Source: Lachnospiraceae bacterium UBA5895 (GTDB lineage: Bacteria; Bacillota; Clostridia; Lachnospirales; Lachnospiraceae). From it: a stretch of 35,511 nucleotides of DNA. The notes under the pieces are model-generated. The model did no database searches. It was not told where the DNA came from and saw nothing but the letters and a program-made list of their open reading frames with translations. The stretch lies in NCBI GenBank assembly GCA_002431915.1, contig DJEP01000051.1:1-35511 (forward strand), in the 5' to 3' direction. This document shows, piece after piece, positions 19,945 to 28,370 of the stretch; position 1 is the first letter of the stretch; each line of letters starts with the position of its first letter. A program made the position numbers and the translations under genes.

Positions 19945-19980
19945 GAGAGACAATGCCGTTATGGTGTTGTCTCTCTTTTT
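19945..19980 (+). terminator. Intrinsic terminator after the RHH gene
   Basis: GAGAGACAA/TTGTCTCTC forms a 9-bp stem with a 13-base loop followed by five T. Confidence 0.88.
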
Positions 19981-19994
19981 GCGCCAGCGCAATT

Positions 19995-20336
19995 ATGACA
20001 GAACAGGAAATCAATTATGTAAAAGAGTGCATCAGGACAGATATCCATTTGTTTTATGTGTGGGGTTCATGGAAGCGGATAAGGAAGCAGGTTCTGCAGA
20101 TGGATCATGGAGAGTGCCAGAGATGCAAAGCACAGAAAAAATATACAAAGGCAACGACAGTGCATCATGTGAATTATGTGAAGAAACATCCGGAGCTGGC
20201 GTTGGAGATATTCTATGAATGGCATGGAGAGAAGAAAAGAAACCTTATAAGCCTGTGCCATGACTGCCATGAGGCAGTGCATGGATACAGAAAACCAAAA
20301 AATAAAGTGGAACTGACGGAGGAAAGATGGGATTGA
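19995..20336 (+). CDS. HNH endonuclease adjacent to terminase
   Basis: The 113-aa HNH protein shows ECQRCKAQKKY, ATTVHHVNYVKKHPELAL and LISLCHDCHEAVHGY, the zinc Cys pairs with the HH..H active site. HNH proteins next to terminase assist cos cleavage in HK97-like phages. I start it at 19995 (MTEQEINYV), although no good ribosome site is seen; the hairpin-forming GCGCCAGCGC precedes it. It lies about 130 bases upstream of TerS. Confidence 0.88.
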   Translation: MTEQEINYVKECIRTDIHLFYVWGSWKRIRKQVLQMDHGECQRCKAQKKYTKATTVHHVNYVKKHPELALEIFYEWHGEKKRNLISLCHDCHEAVHGYRKPKNKVELTEERWD

Positions 20337-20466
20337 GTCCGGAGACCCATACCCCCCGGTCGAAAAAAATAGCGTTTTAAGGCGACCATCGGAGACCGGA
20401 CAGAGGACTCGACAAATCCGGGAGAGATCGCGCGTGAGAAAAAAATAAAAAATAGGGGGCGAAAAT
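20337..20466 (+). other. Candidate cos region between HNH and TerS genes
   Basis: This stretch has no gene. It holds a C-rich tract (ATACCCCCCGGTCG, near 20349-20362), repeated GGAGACC words (20340 and 20391) and AT-rich runs. Position between HNH and terminase genes is typical of cos sites in HK97-like phages. The exact nick cannot be read from sequence alone. Confidence 0.4.
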
Positions 20467-20784
20467 ATGGCTCAAAAAAAGGGGGATATATTAGAAAGCT
20501 TAATTTCACAGTTAGAGAAAAAACAGGCTGATATTTCCTGCTTTTTGGATCTGATTGATGATTATATGGCCCTCTGTGATATTAAGAAAAAGCTAAAAAC
20601 AGATATAAAAAAGAGAGGTGTATCGTATGAAACACAGTCCGCATCAGGCAAGACAACCATCATAAAGCAGAATCAATCCGTCAAAGATCTGGTAGCCGTG
20701 AATAAGCAGATGCTCATGATTCTGGAAAAATTAGGATTAACAACGGAGAAGACCATCAGAGATGGCGATGATGAAAAACTGTGA
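20467..20784 (+). CDS. terS: Terminase small subunit (P27 family)
   Basis: The 105-aa protein is helical (ILESLISQLEKKQADISCFL, later VNKQMLMILEKLGLTTEK) and matches the short P27-type small terminase, which recognises the packaging site. It overlaps the TerL start by about 20 bases, the usual coupling. AGGGGGCG precedes the start. Confidence 0.85.
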   Translation: MAQKKGDILESLISQLEKKQADISCFLDLIDDYMALCDIKKKLKTDIKKRGVSYETQSASGKTTIIKQNQSVKDLVAVNKQMLMILEKLGLTTEKTIRDGDDEKL

Positions 20785-22459
20785 TCCACGAATAGAATCC
20801 TACATGGATGCTGTGGAGACGGGAAAAGTCGAGGCATCCAAAGATGTCAAGGCACTGATGAAACATGTAAGAAAGTGTTTTTTGACGGAGGATATCTACG
20901 TAGACCAGCAACAGCTGACGGACTACTTAGGATTGGCCAGATATTTCCCTTATGATGAAGTATTTCCATGGCAGCAGTTTGTGATCGGATTGCACGATTG
21001 CACGTACTGGAAAGAATCCGGAAGACCACGGTGGCCAGATCTGTTCTGCCTGATTGGGCGTGGAGCAGGAAAAGACGGAACAATAGCACTGGAGGCAACA
21101 GCCCTGGCATCCGAATACAACGGAATCAGGGAATATGATGTTGACATTTGTGCAAACAACGAAGATCAGGCCATACGGCCTGTAGCAGATATTGTCGGAG
21201 CGTTTGAACAGCCGAAGTGGATTAAAAAATTACAGAGGTTTTTCAAGTGGACTGCTGAAAAAGTGGTCTGTAAAGCTACGAGGTCAACCATAAAGGGGCA
21301 TACAAACAATCCGGGCGGAAAAGATGGACTCCGTTCCGGAATGGTAGTGCTCAATGAGATCCATCAGTATCAGGATTATAAAAATATCAATGTATTCACG
21401 ACCGGCCTGGGTAAAAAGAAACACCCGCGCCGGTCTTACTATACCACACAGGGAGATGTCCGGGAAGGACCGCTGGATGACCTGCTGGAGACGGCAGAGG
21501 GAATCTTGTTCGGAGGAGAACCGGACAACGGTCTACTGCCGTTTATCTGTAGACTGGACAATAAAGCAGAGGTACATGATGAGAAAAACTGGGAAAAAGC
21601 AAACCCGTCATTGAGGTATCTTCCGGATCTCATGGAAGAAATCCGGAAAGAATACAGAGACTGGCTGAAACGGCCTGAGAAGTTCACAGCGTTTATGACA
21701 AAGAGAATGAATCTCCCGGACGGGTCCAGTGAGATCAAAGTGTGCGCCTATGAGAGAATCAAAGCCACAAATAGGCCGGTGCCGGTGGATGAACTGATCG
21801 GAAGCGTGTGCACCTGTGGTATTGACTTTTCAAAAATAACAGACTTTGTGTCGGTCAATTTACATTTTCGGAACGAAAATATCAGATATGATCTGAATCA
21901 TTCCTGGCTGTGCCTGCAGTCGAAAGACTTGCCAAGAATCAAGGCTCCATGGAAGGAATGGACAGAGAAAGGATACATTGATCTGGTGGACGATGTAGAG
22001 ATACATCCAAAGATAATTGTGGATTATATAGCACGGCAGATGGAATATTATTCGATTCAGAAAATGGCGATAGATGATTTCCGCTATGCGCTGGTGTCCC
22101 AGTACCTCAAAAATATAGGCTTTGATGCAAAAACGTATAAAAATCTGAAACTGGTAAGACCGTCAGACATCATGAAGGTGGCACCGGTTATAGATAGCTG
22201 TTTTGCAAATGATTATTTTGTCTGGGGTGACAATCCGCCACTACGGTGGGCGACCAACAACACAAAGATGGTCAGATATGGCAGGAGGCTGGGAAAAGAA
22301 GAAGATGCAGATATCGGAAATTTTGTGTATGCCAAAATTGAAGCAAAATCAAGAAAGACAGATCCGTTCATGGCGCTGGTAGCTTCTATGACGGTGGAGG
22401 ATGAATTGCCATATATGCAGTCTGTAGATACACCAGATCTTGGAGTATTTACGTATTAA
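20762..22459 (+). CDS. terL: Terminase large subunit
   Basis: The 565-aa protein has ATPase motifs LIGRGAGKDG (Walker A, about residue 100) and VVLNEIHQY (Walker B, about 197), then nuclease motifs CTCGIDFSKITDF, MAIDDFRYAL and TDPFMALV with the metal-binding Asp residues. It drives DNA into the prohead and cuts it. Length and motifs are normal for HK97-like Terminase_1 proteins. Confidence 0.96.
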   Translation: MAMMKNCDPRIESYMDAVETGKVEASKDVKALMKHVRKCFLTEDIYVDQQQLTDYLGLARYFPYDEVFPWQQFVIGLHDCTYWKESGRPRWPDLFCLIGRGAGKDGTIALEATALASEYNGIREYDVDICANNEDQAIRPVADIVGAFEQPKWIKKLQRFFKWTAEKVVCKATRSTIKGHTNNPGGKDGLRSGMVVLNEIHQYQDYKNINVFTTGLGKKKHPRRSYYTTQGDVREGPLDDLLETAEGILFGGEPDNGLLPFICRLDNKAEVHDEKNWEKANPSLRYLPDLMEEIRKEYRDWLKRPEKFTAFMTKRMNLPDGSSEIKVCAYERIKATNRPVPVDELIGSVCTCGIDFSKITDFVSVNLHFRNENIRYDLNHSWLCLQSKDLPRIKAPWKEWTEKGYIDLVDDVEIHPKIIVDYIARQMEYYSIQKMAIDDFRYALVSQYLKNIGFDAKTYKNLKLVRPSDIMKVAPVIDSCFANDYFVWGDNPPLRWATNNTKMVRYGRRLGKEEDADIGNFVYAKIEAKSRKTDPFMALVASMTVEDELPYMQSVDTPDLGVFTY

Positions 22460-22479
22460 CGAGGAAAGGAGGGAAAAAG

Positions 22480-23646
22480 TTGGGGTTCAGTATTATGAAA
22501 TTGTTTAAAAAGGCTGATACGCAGGAAGTGGCAGTTGAAGAAATCACAGATCAGCAGCTCCATGAAGCAATGGCAGAGGTCTATCTTAGAGAGCTGGCAT
22601 TCTGGACCTGTGTTGGGAAAATTGCGAATGCACTGACAAAATGCGAATTCCGGACATTTTACGAGGGCACAGAAGTGTTCAAAGAAGAGTATTTCCTCTG
22701 GAACTATGAACCGAATAGAAATCAGAATAAGGCGGAATTTCTGTCAAAAGCAATGGAGAAGCTGTTCCGGAACAATGAGCTGTTGATCGTAGAAAGCTAT
22801 GATGGTCAGCTGCTTGTGGCAGACAGCTTTTCGGTGACGAAAAACACTCTCTATGGAGACACATACAGCAATGTGCAGGTAGAGGATTATACGTTTGCAA
22901 GAACATTTCAAAGCAGGGACGTGCTCCATTGGACGCTTAACAATAAAAATGTGAATCAGATCATACAGGGATTGTATGAATCATACAGGAAACTGATCGG
23001 GTATTCTGAAAAATCATACCTGAAAAGCAGGGGCAGCAGGGGAATCCTTGAGATTTCCGCTATGGCACAAAATGATAAAGCATTCAGTGACAAACTGAAG
23101 AAGTTGATGAATGAATATTTCAAGTCATTTTTTGAGAGCGCAAATGCTGTGCTTCCGTTGTATGAAGGATATAAATATACAGACCTTGGATCGAAGACAT
23201 ACAGTGAAGGAACCAGTAGAGACATCAAAAATCAGTACGATGATATCTTTGATTTTACCGCCCGCGGATTTTCAATGCCGCCGACATTGGCCAAGGGAGA
23301 CGTACAGGATACAGAAAAAGCGGTAGATGAGATGCTGACGTTCTGTCTGGATCCGCTGGCAGAAATGTTCATGCAGGAAATTAACAGGAAAAGAAGTGGA
23401 CGGAGTGAAGTGTTGAAAGGCACAAAGCTTCAGATTGACACAATGAGGGTCAAACACATAGATATGTTTGATATAGCAACTTCTGCGGATAAACTCATCA
23501 GTTCCGGAATCTATACAGTCAATATGATTCTGAGAGCTCTGGGCGAACCGCAGATGGATGAAGACTGGGCAGATCAGCACTTCATCACGAAAAATTATTC
23601 AACGGTTCAGGGACTTCTGGACGCAATGAAGGAAGGAGGAAAATAA
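22480..23646 (+). CDS. Portal protein (HK97 family)
   Basis: The 388-aa portal protein shows LAFWTCVGKIANALTKCEFR near residue 40 and DVLHWTLNNKNVNQI further on, and the C-terminal region GRSEVLKGTKLQIDTMRVK. It forms the dodecameric DNA channel. The start is TTG with GAAAGGAGGG seven bases upstream; ATG 22495 is an alternative. Confidence 0.92.
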   Translation: MGFSIMKLFKKADTQEVAVEEITDQQLHEAMAEVYLRELAFWTCVGKIANALTKCEFRTFYEGTEVFKEEYFLWNYEPNRNQNKAEFLSKAMEKLFRNNELLIVESYDGQLLVADSFSVTKNTLYGDTYSNVQVEDYTFARTFQSRDVLHWTLNNKNVNQIIQGLYESYRKLIGYSEKSYLKSRGSRGILEISAMAQNDKAFSDKLKKLMNEYFKSFFESANAVLPLYEGYKYTDLGSKTYSEGTSRDIKNQYDDIFDFTARGFSMPPTLAKGDVQDTEKAVDEMLTFCLDPLAEMFMQEINRKRSGRSEVLKGTKLQIDTMRVKHIDMFDIATSADKLISSGIYTVNMILRALGEPQMDEDWADQHFITKNYSTVQGLLDAMKEGGK

Positions 23647-23647
23647 A

Positions 23648-24403
23648 GTGAAGAATAATGTGCATTTCTGTTTTCAGAAAGCAGAAAATGACTGCCATAA
23701 GTTATACATCTATGATGATGTAACTGCATATGGCACATGGAACTGGAACACCTGGAAGTTTGAAGATTCAAAGACATCAGCAAAATATTTCAAGGAACAG
23801 CTTGAAAATATTCCGGACACAGCAACGATTGAGTTACATATCAACTCGAACGGTGGATCTGTGAAAGAAGGAGTTGCAATCTACAACCAGCTGAGACAGA
23901 AGAACTGTAAGAAGGTGGGATATGTAGATGGAGTGGCATACAGCGTAGCATTTCTGATCTTACAGGCCTGTGATGAGAGGGTTATGGGTATTGGAACATC
24001 GGCACTGGTTCATAATATGTGGATAAGCGTTGAGGGAAATTCTAAAGAACTCAGAAAAGCAGCAGATGATCTGGATACGCTGATGGAGTCTAACCGTCAG
24101 ATTTTCATGGAAAGATCAAATCTGGAGGAACAGCAGCTGATTGAGATGATGGAGGCGGAAACATTCCTGACACCGGACGAAGCCATGGAATATGGATTGA
24201 TCGACCGGGTAGAGAACTACCAGGCAGACGACAAAGAGGTACAGGAGCGGCTGATGGAAAGAAGTAAGCAGTTATCAGCCATGATTGCACAGCAGAAATC
24301 ATTTCTTGAACAGCTGGAACATCTGCGGCAGCAGGGAAAAAACCCAGAACAGAAGGAAAAGAAACTTGTCAACCAGATTGCAGAATTATTTGAAAAAATG
24401 TAA
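23648..24403 (+). CDS. ClpP-like prohead protease
   Basis: The 251-aa protein has the ClpP fold: IELHINSNGGSVKEGVAIYN, the catalytic Ser in GVAYSVAFLIL, the His in ALVHNMWIS and an Asp in the following helix. It matures the capsid by cutting scaffold or capsid ends. The start is GTG with GGAGG upstream. A coiled, basic tail (FLEQLEHLRQQGKNPEQKEK) may serve as scaffold. Confidence 0.92.
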   Translation: MKNNVHFCFQKAENDCHKLYIYDDVTAYGTWNWNTWKFEDSKTSAKYFKEQLENIPDTATIELHINSNGGSVKEGVAIYNQLRQKNCKKVGYVDGVAYSVAFLILQACDERVMGIGTSALVHNMWISVEGNSKELRKAADDLDTLMESNRQIFMERSNLEEQQLIEMMEAETFLTPDEAMEYGLIDRVENYQADDKEVQERLMERSKQLSAMIAQQKSFLEQLEHLRQQGKNPEQKEKKLVNQIAELFEKM

Positions 24404-24415
24404 AGGAGAAGGAAA

Positions 24416-25873
24416 ATGAAAAACAAAGACGTATTGGCAATGGAAAAAGCAAAGATTGTTACAAAAATGAATCAGGCGATCAAAGATAATAACACAGATG
24501 CATTCAGTGAGGCGTTTGTGGAGCTGTGCCAGAAGATTGAGGATAATGTTCTGGAGCAGGCGAAAGAAATGCTGACTGAGCAGGATACAGCGATTCTGGC
24601 ACAGAGAGGAGTCCGTCAGCTGACTTCTAAAGAAAAGCAGTATTATGAAAAAATAATTGAGGCAATGAGATCAGGGAACCCGAAGCAGGCTCTCAACGAT
24701 GTTGATGTGACTATGCCGGAAACAATCATCAATTCTGTATTTGACGATCTGCAGACCAATCATCCGCTGTTGTCAAAACTGAATGCAACGACGGTAACCG
24801 GCCTTACCAGAATGATGCTGAATACGAATGGCGATCAGAAAGCGGCATGGGGAAAATTAAACGCGAAAATTATTGAGGAGCTGACATCTGGATTTAAAGA
24901 AGTAGATGTAACTCAGGACAAACTCAGTGCATTTCTTCCGGTATCCAAAGCTATGCTGGATCTTGGCCCTGCATGGCTGGACTCCTATGTCCGTGCGGTA
25001 CTTAATGAAGCACTGGCCAATGGCCTGGAATATGGAATTGTAAATGGAACAGGAAAAGATGAGCCGATCGGAATGGTGAGACAGGTTGGTGAAGGTGTTA
25101 CAGTGACCGGAGGAACATATCCGGAAAAAGAAGCTATCAAAATGACGGCCCTTGATATGGAACAGATGGGAAACGTAACAGCTATCATGGCAAGGGATGC
25201 TTATGGAAAGGCGAGAACGGTAACCAATCTGATCATGTTAGTGAATCCGGTTGATTATTTCCGCAGAGTGCTTCCGGCAACAAGAATGCTGACTCCGGAC
25301 GGAAATTATGCTACGGTTCTTCCGGTAAATGCTGAGATTATTCAGAGCGCTGCAATTACAGAGGGAAAAGCTGTCTATGGAATGGCAAACAAATATTTCC
25401 TTGGAGTCGGAATGGGCAAAAATGGAAAGATTGAATATTCTGATGAGTATCATTTCCTGGAAGATGAGAGGGTATATCTTATTAAACTGTATGCCAATGG
25501 TTTTGCGTTGGACAACAATGCATTTGAGTTACTGGATATTTCAGAACTTAAACCGGTACGTTTCAAAGTGATCAGTGAAACGGAGACAAAAACATATGAT
25601 GCGAAGCTGGCAGATCTGAAAATTGGTGCATTGTCATTAACTCCGAAGTTTGCAGCAGAAACAGAAACTTATACAGCAACCACCTCAAATGCATCCAACA
25701 CAATCACAGCAGTACCGGCAAATAGTACAGCAGAGATTAAAATTACTGTAGACGATACAGAAGTAGTGAATGGTGCAGCAGCCACTTGGAAAAGTGGAAC
25801 AAATGCTGTGAAGGTGGAAGTGACTGACGGAGATCAGACCAAAACTTACACAGTAACCGTAACAAAGGAGTAA
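24416..25873 (+). CDS. Major capsid protein with C-terminal Ig-like domain
   Basis: The 485-aa protein has an N-terminal helical delta-domain (residues about 1-110) and an HK97-fold body (VFDDLQTNHPLLSKLNATTV, LNEALANGLEYGIVNGTG). From about residue 390 there is an added beta-sandwich (LKIGALSLTPKFAAETETYT, VKVEVTDGDQTKTYTVTVTK) of the cadherin-like/Big type. Such added domains decorate the capsid surface and can bind glycans. AAAGGAG precedes the start. Confidence 0.93.
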   Translation: MKNKDVLAMEKAKIVTKMNQAIKDNNTDAFSEAFVELCQKIEDNVLEQAKEMLTEQDTAILAQRGVRQLTSKEKQYYEKIIEAMRSGNPKQALNDVDVTMPETIINSVFDDLQTNHPLLSKLNATTVTGLTRMMLNTNGDQKAAWGKLNAKIIEELTSGFKEVDVTQDKLSAFLPVSKAMLDLGPAWLDSYVRAVLNEALANGLEYGIVNGTGKDEPIGMVRQVGEGVTVTGGTYPEKEAIKMTALDMEQMGNVTAIMARDAYGKARTVTNLIMLVNPVDYFRRVLPATRMLTPDGNYATVLPVNAEIIQSAAITEGKAVYGMANKYFLGVGMGKNGKIEYSDEYHFLEDERVYLIKLYANGFALDNNAFELLDISELKPVRFKVISETETKTYDAKLADLKIGALSLTPKFAAETETYTATTSNASNTITAVPANSTAEIKITVDDTEVVNGAAATWKSGTNAVKVEVTDGDQTKTYTVTVTKE

Positions 25874-25881
25874 AAAAATAA

Positions 25882-26181
25882 ATGGCAGACGAACAGAAGC
25901 TTATAGACGACTTGAAAAACTATCTGGATAGAACATGGAAGGATGACATGGAAGACCAGAAAATTGCGGGAATCGTACAAAGAGGAATGGCTGCCATTAA
26001 GGGAAAGATCGGGGAGTGCAATTTCTATGAGGAAACTCAGGAAAGGGCGCTCCTTTTCGATTATGTTATGTATGCAATGGCCGGAGAAATTCCGCAATTC
26101 TGGCAGAATTATTCCAGTGAAATTCTGTCACTGCAGATAGACAGAAGGATAGAAAAATATGATGAGAATACAGGATCGTAG
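25882..26181 (+). CDS. Head-tail connector protein (gp6-like)
   Basis: This 99-aa helical protein (KLIDDLKNYLDRTWKDD, ERALLFDYVMYAMAGEIPQF) matches the gp6-like adaptor family that sits below the portal. It follows the capsid gene by eight bases and overlaps the next gene by 23 bases. Confidence 0.82.
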   Translation: MADEQKLIDDLKNYLDRTWKDDMEDQKIAGIVQRGMAAIKGKIGECNFYEETQERALLFDYVMYAMAGEIPQFWQNYSSEILSLQIDRRIEKYDENTGS

Positions 26182-26542
26182 ATTTGAAGTGTTTGGAGAC
26201 GGGATTCTTGAGATCTGTGAAACGGAAGAACGGAGCCTGATAAAGACAAAGATTGAAAATGTGCGATTTGGAGATCGTACAGTCGGTGTGTCCAGATTTT
26301 GGAACGCGAATACGGCAGGAAACAAGGCTGATCGAATGGTGAGCGTTCCGCTGGAAATCTGTGAGAAAGTGTTTGTAGGAATACAGGACATTGTAAATAT
26401 CAAAAAAGGAAAGCTTACGGGACAGTACAAAATCATACAGCTACAGCCAAAGTATGATGCGAAACCACCAGTACTCTACCTGACGCTGGAAAAAATGATG
26501 CATCCATACAAAGATATGAGGACAGAAGATGGCAAAAATTGA
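26159..26542 (+). CDS. Head closure / head-tail adaptor protein
   Basis: The 127-aa beta-rich protein (RFEVFGDGILEICETEERSL, VSVPLEICEKVFVGIQDIVN) lies in the stopper position of the connector module. I assign it from order and length. Two adjacent ATG codons (26159 and 26162) could start it. Confidence 0.68.
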   Translation: MMRIQDRRFEVFGDGILEICETEERSLIKTKIENVRFGDRTVGVSRFWNANTAGNKADRMVSVPLEICEKVFVGIQDIVNIKKGKLTGQYKIIQLQPKYDAKPPVLYLTLEKMMHPYKDMRTEDGKN

Positions 26543-26903
26543 TGTAGATGAACTCGTGGAAGAAGTTATGAAAGAACTACGGACATATGAACAGACGACA
26601 GTTGAAAATGTGAAAAACGCAGTGGAAAAGACTGCAAAAGAAACGGTTGCAGAACTGAAGCAGACTTCTCCGAAAAAAACAGGTAAATATGCAAAAAGCT
26701 GGGCGAAGAAAAATGCGGTCACAGGAAGAAGTAATTTTGAATCGACCATATATTCAAAAAAACCTAAATACAGACTGACTCATCTTCTGGAAAAGGGACA
26801 TCAGAAAAGAAATGGTGGAAGGGTAGAGGGAATACCACACATTAAAAAAGCAGAAGAACATGCGATAGCGAAACTGGAAGAAAGGATATTCAAAGGATTA
26901 TGA
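26529..26903 (+). CDS. HK97 gp10-like tail completion protein
   Basis: The 124-aa protein has the gp10-like pattern TVAELKQTSPKKTGKYAKSW and HLLEKGHQKRNGGRVEGIPH, and a C-terminal helix (HIKKAEEHAIAKLEERIF). It completes the head-tail joint. It overlaps its neighbours by 14 and 4 bases. Confidence 0.88.
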   Translation: MAKIDVDELVEEVMKELRTYEQTTVENVKNAVEKTAKETVAELKQTSPKKTGKYAKSWAKKNAVTGRSNFESTIYSKKPKYRLTHLLEKGHQKRNGGRVEGIPHIKKAEEHAIAKLEERIFKGL

Positions 26904-27226
26904 CGCCGGAAGAAATTGAGCGGATGCTTGGGAAAATGGAAATTCCATGCAAATACAACCATTTCACACAGAAAGAGATGGAAACGATCGCTCTTCCGGT
27001 CATTGTATGGAATATCCCAGAAACAAAAGAATTCCATGCAGATGGGATTGTATATCACAGAACATACAAGCTGGATATTGAGCTCTATACAGATGAAAAA
27101 GACTGGGGACTGGAAAAACAGCTTGAAAATCTTCTGAATGAAAACGGAATCACGTGGAACCAGACGGCTTCTGAATGGCTGGAATCAGAGAGCATGTGGG
27201 AGTCATTGTATGAAATGGAGGTATAG
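26900..27226 (+). CDS. Tail terminator-like protein
   Basis: This 108-aa protein (IALPVIVWNIPETKEFHADG, TYKLDIELYTDEKDWGLEK) has the strand pattern and place of tail terminator proteins, between gp10-like and tube genes. Its ATG overlaps the previous stop codon by four bases. Confidence 0.72.
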   Translation: MTPEEIERMLGKMEIPCKYNHFTQKEMETIALPVIVWNIPETKEFHADGIVYHRTYKLDIELYTDEKDWGLEKQLENLLNENGITWNQTASEWLESESMWESLYEMEV

Positions 27227-27228
27227 AA

Positions 27229-27789
27229 ATGAAAGAAAATAAAGTACAGTTCAACCTTAAAAATGTACATTATGCAATTTTAGAGGATTCATCAACCACA
27301 ACATGGGGAACGCCGGTGAAAGTACCTGGAGCGGTAACACTGACACTGGATGCAAGCGGAGATGTTACTCCATTCTATGCAGACGGAATAATCTATTATA
27401 GTTCAGTGGCAAACAATGGATATTCAGGAGAATTGGAAATGGCAAGATTCCCGGATCAGATGATGCAGGATGTATGGAAGATGGAGATCGGGGAAACAGA
27501 CAAAGTCCTGATTGAAAATTCAAATGTGGAACCAGCTGCGTTTGCCTTGCTCTACCAGATTGATGGTGATGCAGGGAACCAGATGTATTGTCTGTATAAT
27601 TGCACGGCAGCACGGCCGGGAATTGGAAGCACGACAAATTCCGATTCCAAAGAGCCGCAGACACAAAGCGCTTCCGTGACAGCAGCCCCACTGGAAAATG
27701 GAAATGTGTTGGCTCGAACTACTGCTGGGACACCGGATTCTGTCAAAACAGGATGGTTTACGAAGGTATTTGCCAGAGAAGGAGAATAA
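27229..27789 (+). CDS. Major tail tube protein
   Basis: The 186-aa protein matches phi13-type tube proteins (FNLKNVHYAILEDSSTTTWG, VTPFYADGIIYYSSVANNGY, GYSGELEMARFPDQMMQDV). It polymerises into the tail tube. AATGGAGG lies upstream. Confidence 0.92.
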   Translation: MKENKVQFNLKNVHYAILEDSSTTTWGTPVKVPGAVTLTLDASGDVTPFYADGIIYYSSVANNGYSGELEMARFPDQMMQDVWKMEIGETDKVLIENSNVEPAAFALLYQIDGDAGNQMYCLYNCTAARPGIGSTTNSDSKEPQTQSASVTAAPLENGNVLARTTAGTPDSVKTGWFTKVFAREGE

Positions 27790-27791
27790 AC

Positions 27792-28172
27792 GTGGAGAAA
27801 ATTGTAACAGTAGATGGAAAAGGAGTAAGGATGAGGGCATCAGCTCTCATCCCAAGACTGTACAGATTTAAATTCGGCAGGGACATGGTCAAAGATCTGA
27901 CAGAGCTGAAGAAGAAATTTGACAGAATCAAAGACCAGACAAAATCCATATCAGAAGAAGAACAGAGTCAGGAGCAGCTTTCTGTCCTTGACCTTACAGT
28001 ATTTGAGAATACAGCATGGTTAATGGCCAGACATGCAGATAACAATGTGCCGGATGATCCGGATGAGTGGCTGCAGGGCTTTGAAATGTTTTCAATCTAT
28101 GAAGTACTGCCGCAGATTATGGAATTATGGAACCTCACGAACGTGACGACATCAATTCCTAAAAAAAAATGA
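27792..28172 (+). CDS. Tail assembly chaperone, gpG-like
   Basis: This 126-aa protein begins at a GTG (VEKIVTVDGKGVRMRASALI) with GAAGGAG eight bases upstream, and contains RLYRFKFGRDMVKDLTELKK. It is the G-type chaperone that coats the tape measure. The gene ends in a run of nine A overlapping the next frame, a -1 frameshift site. Confidence 0.85.
   Translation: MEKIVTVDGKGVRMRASALIPRLYRFKFGRDMVKDLTELKKKFDRIKDQTKSISEEEQSQEQLSVLDLTVFENTAWLMARHADNNVPDDPDEWLQGFEMFSIYEVLPQIMELWNLTNVTTSIPKKK
28161..28169 (+). promoter_or_regulatory. A9 slippery site for -1 ribosomal frameshifting
   Basis: Nine adenines end the gpG-like frame (AAA AAA AAA TGA). A -1 slip on A AAA AAA leads directly into the frame of 28169-28366. 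This matches the known G/GT frameshift arrangement of tail chaperones. Confidence 0.8.
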
Positions 28173-28366
28173 GAGCGACAGTGCGTGAAAGCACTGGCGC
28201 TCTATTTATGCTGAGGTGCGCAGAGCTTGGGTTGTCAGACGATGCTCTGCGGCAAATGTCCATGGGCATGGTATATGACATGCTGATTGAGAAAGGCAAT
28301 GACCAGGAAGAGTATCCAATAAAGGCAACACAAGAGGACATTGAGGCATTCTTCGGAAAAGGGTGA
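28169..28366 (+). CDS. Tail assembly chaperone T part (gpGT by frameshift)
   Basis: The 65-residue frame (FMLRCAELGLSDDALRQMSM, DMLIEKGNDQEEYPIKATQE) lies between gpG and the tape measure. It is probably made mainly as a C-terminal extension through the -1 shift at 28161-28169. Its own ATG overlaps the gpG stop codon without a ribosome site. Confidence 0.82.
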   Translation: MRATVRESTGALFMLRCAELGLSDDALRQMSMGMVYDMLIEKGNDQEEYPIKATQEDIEAFFGKG

Positions 28367-28370
28367 GCAA

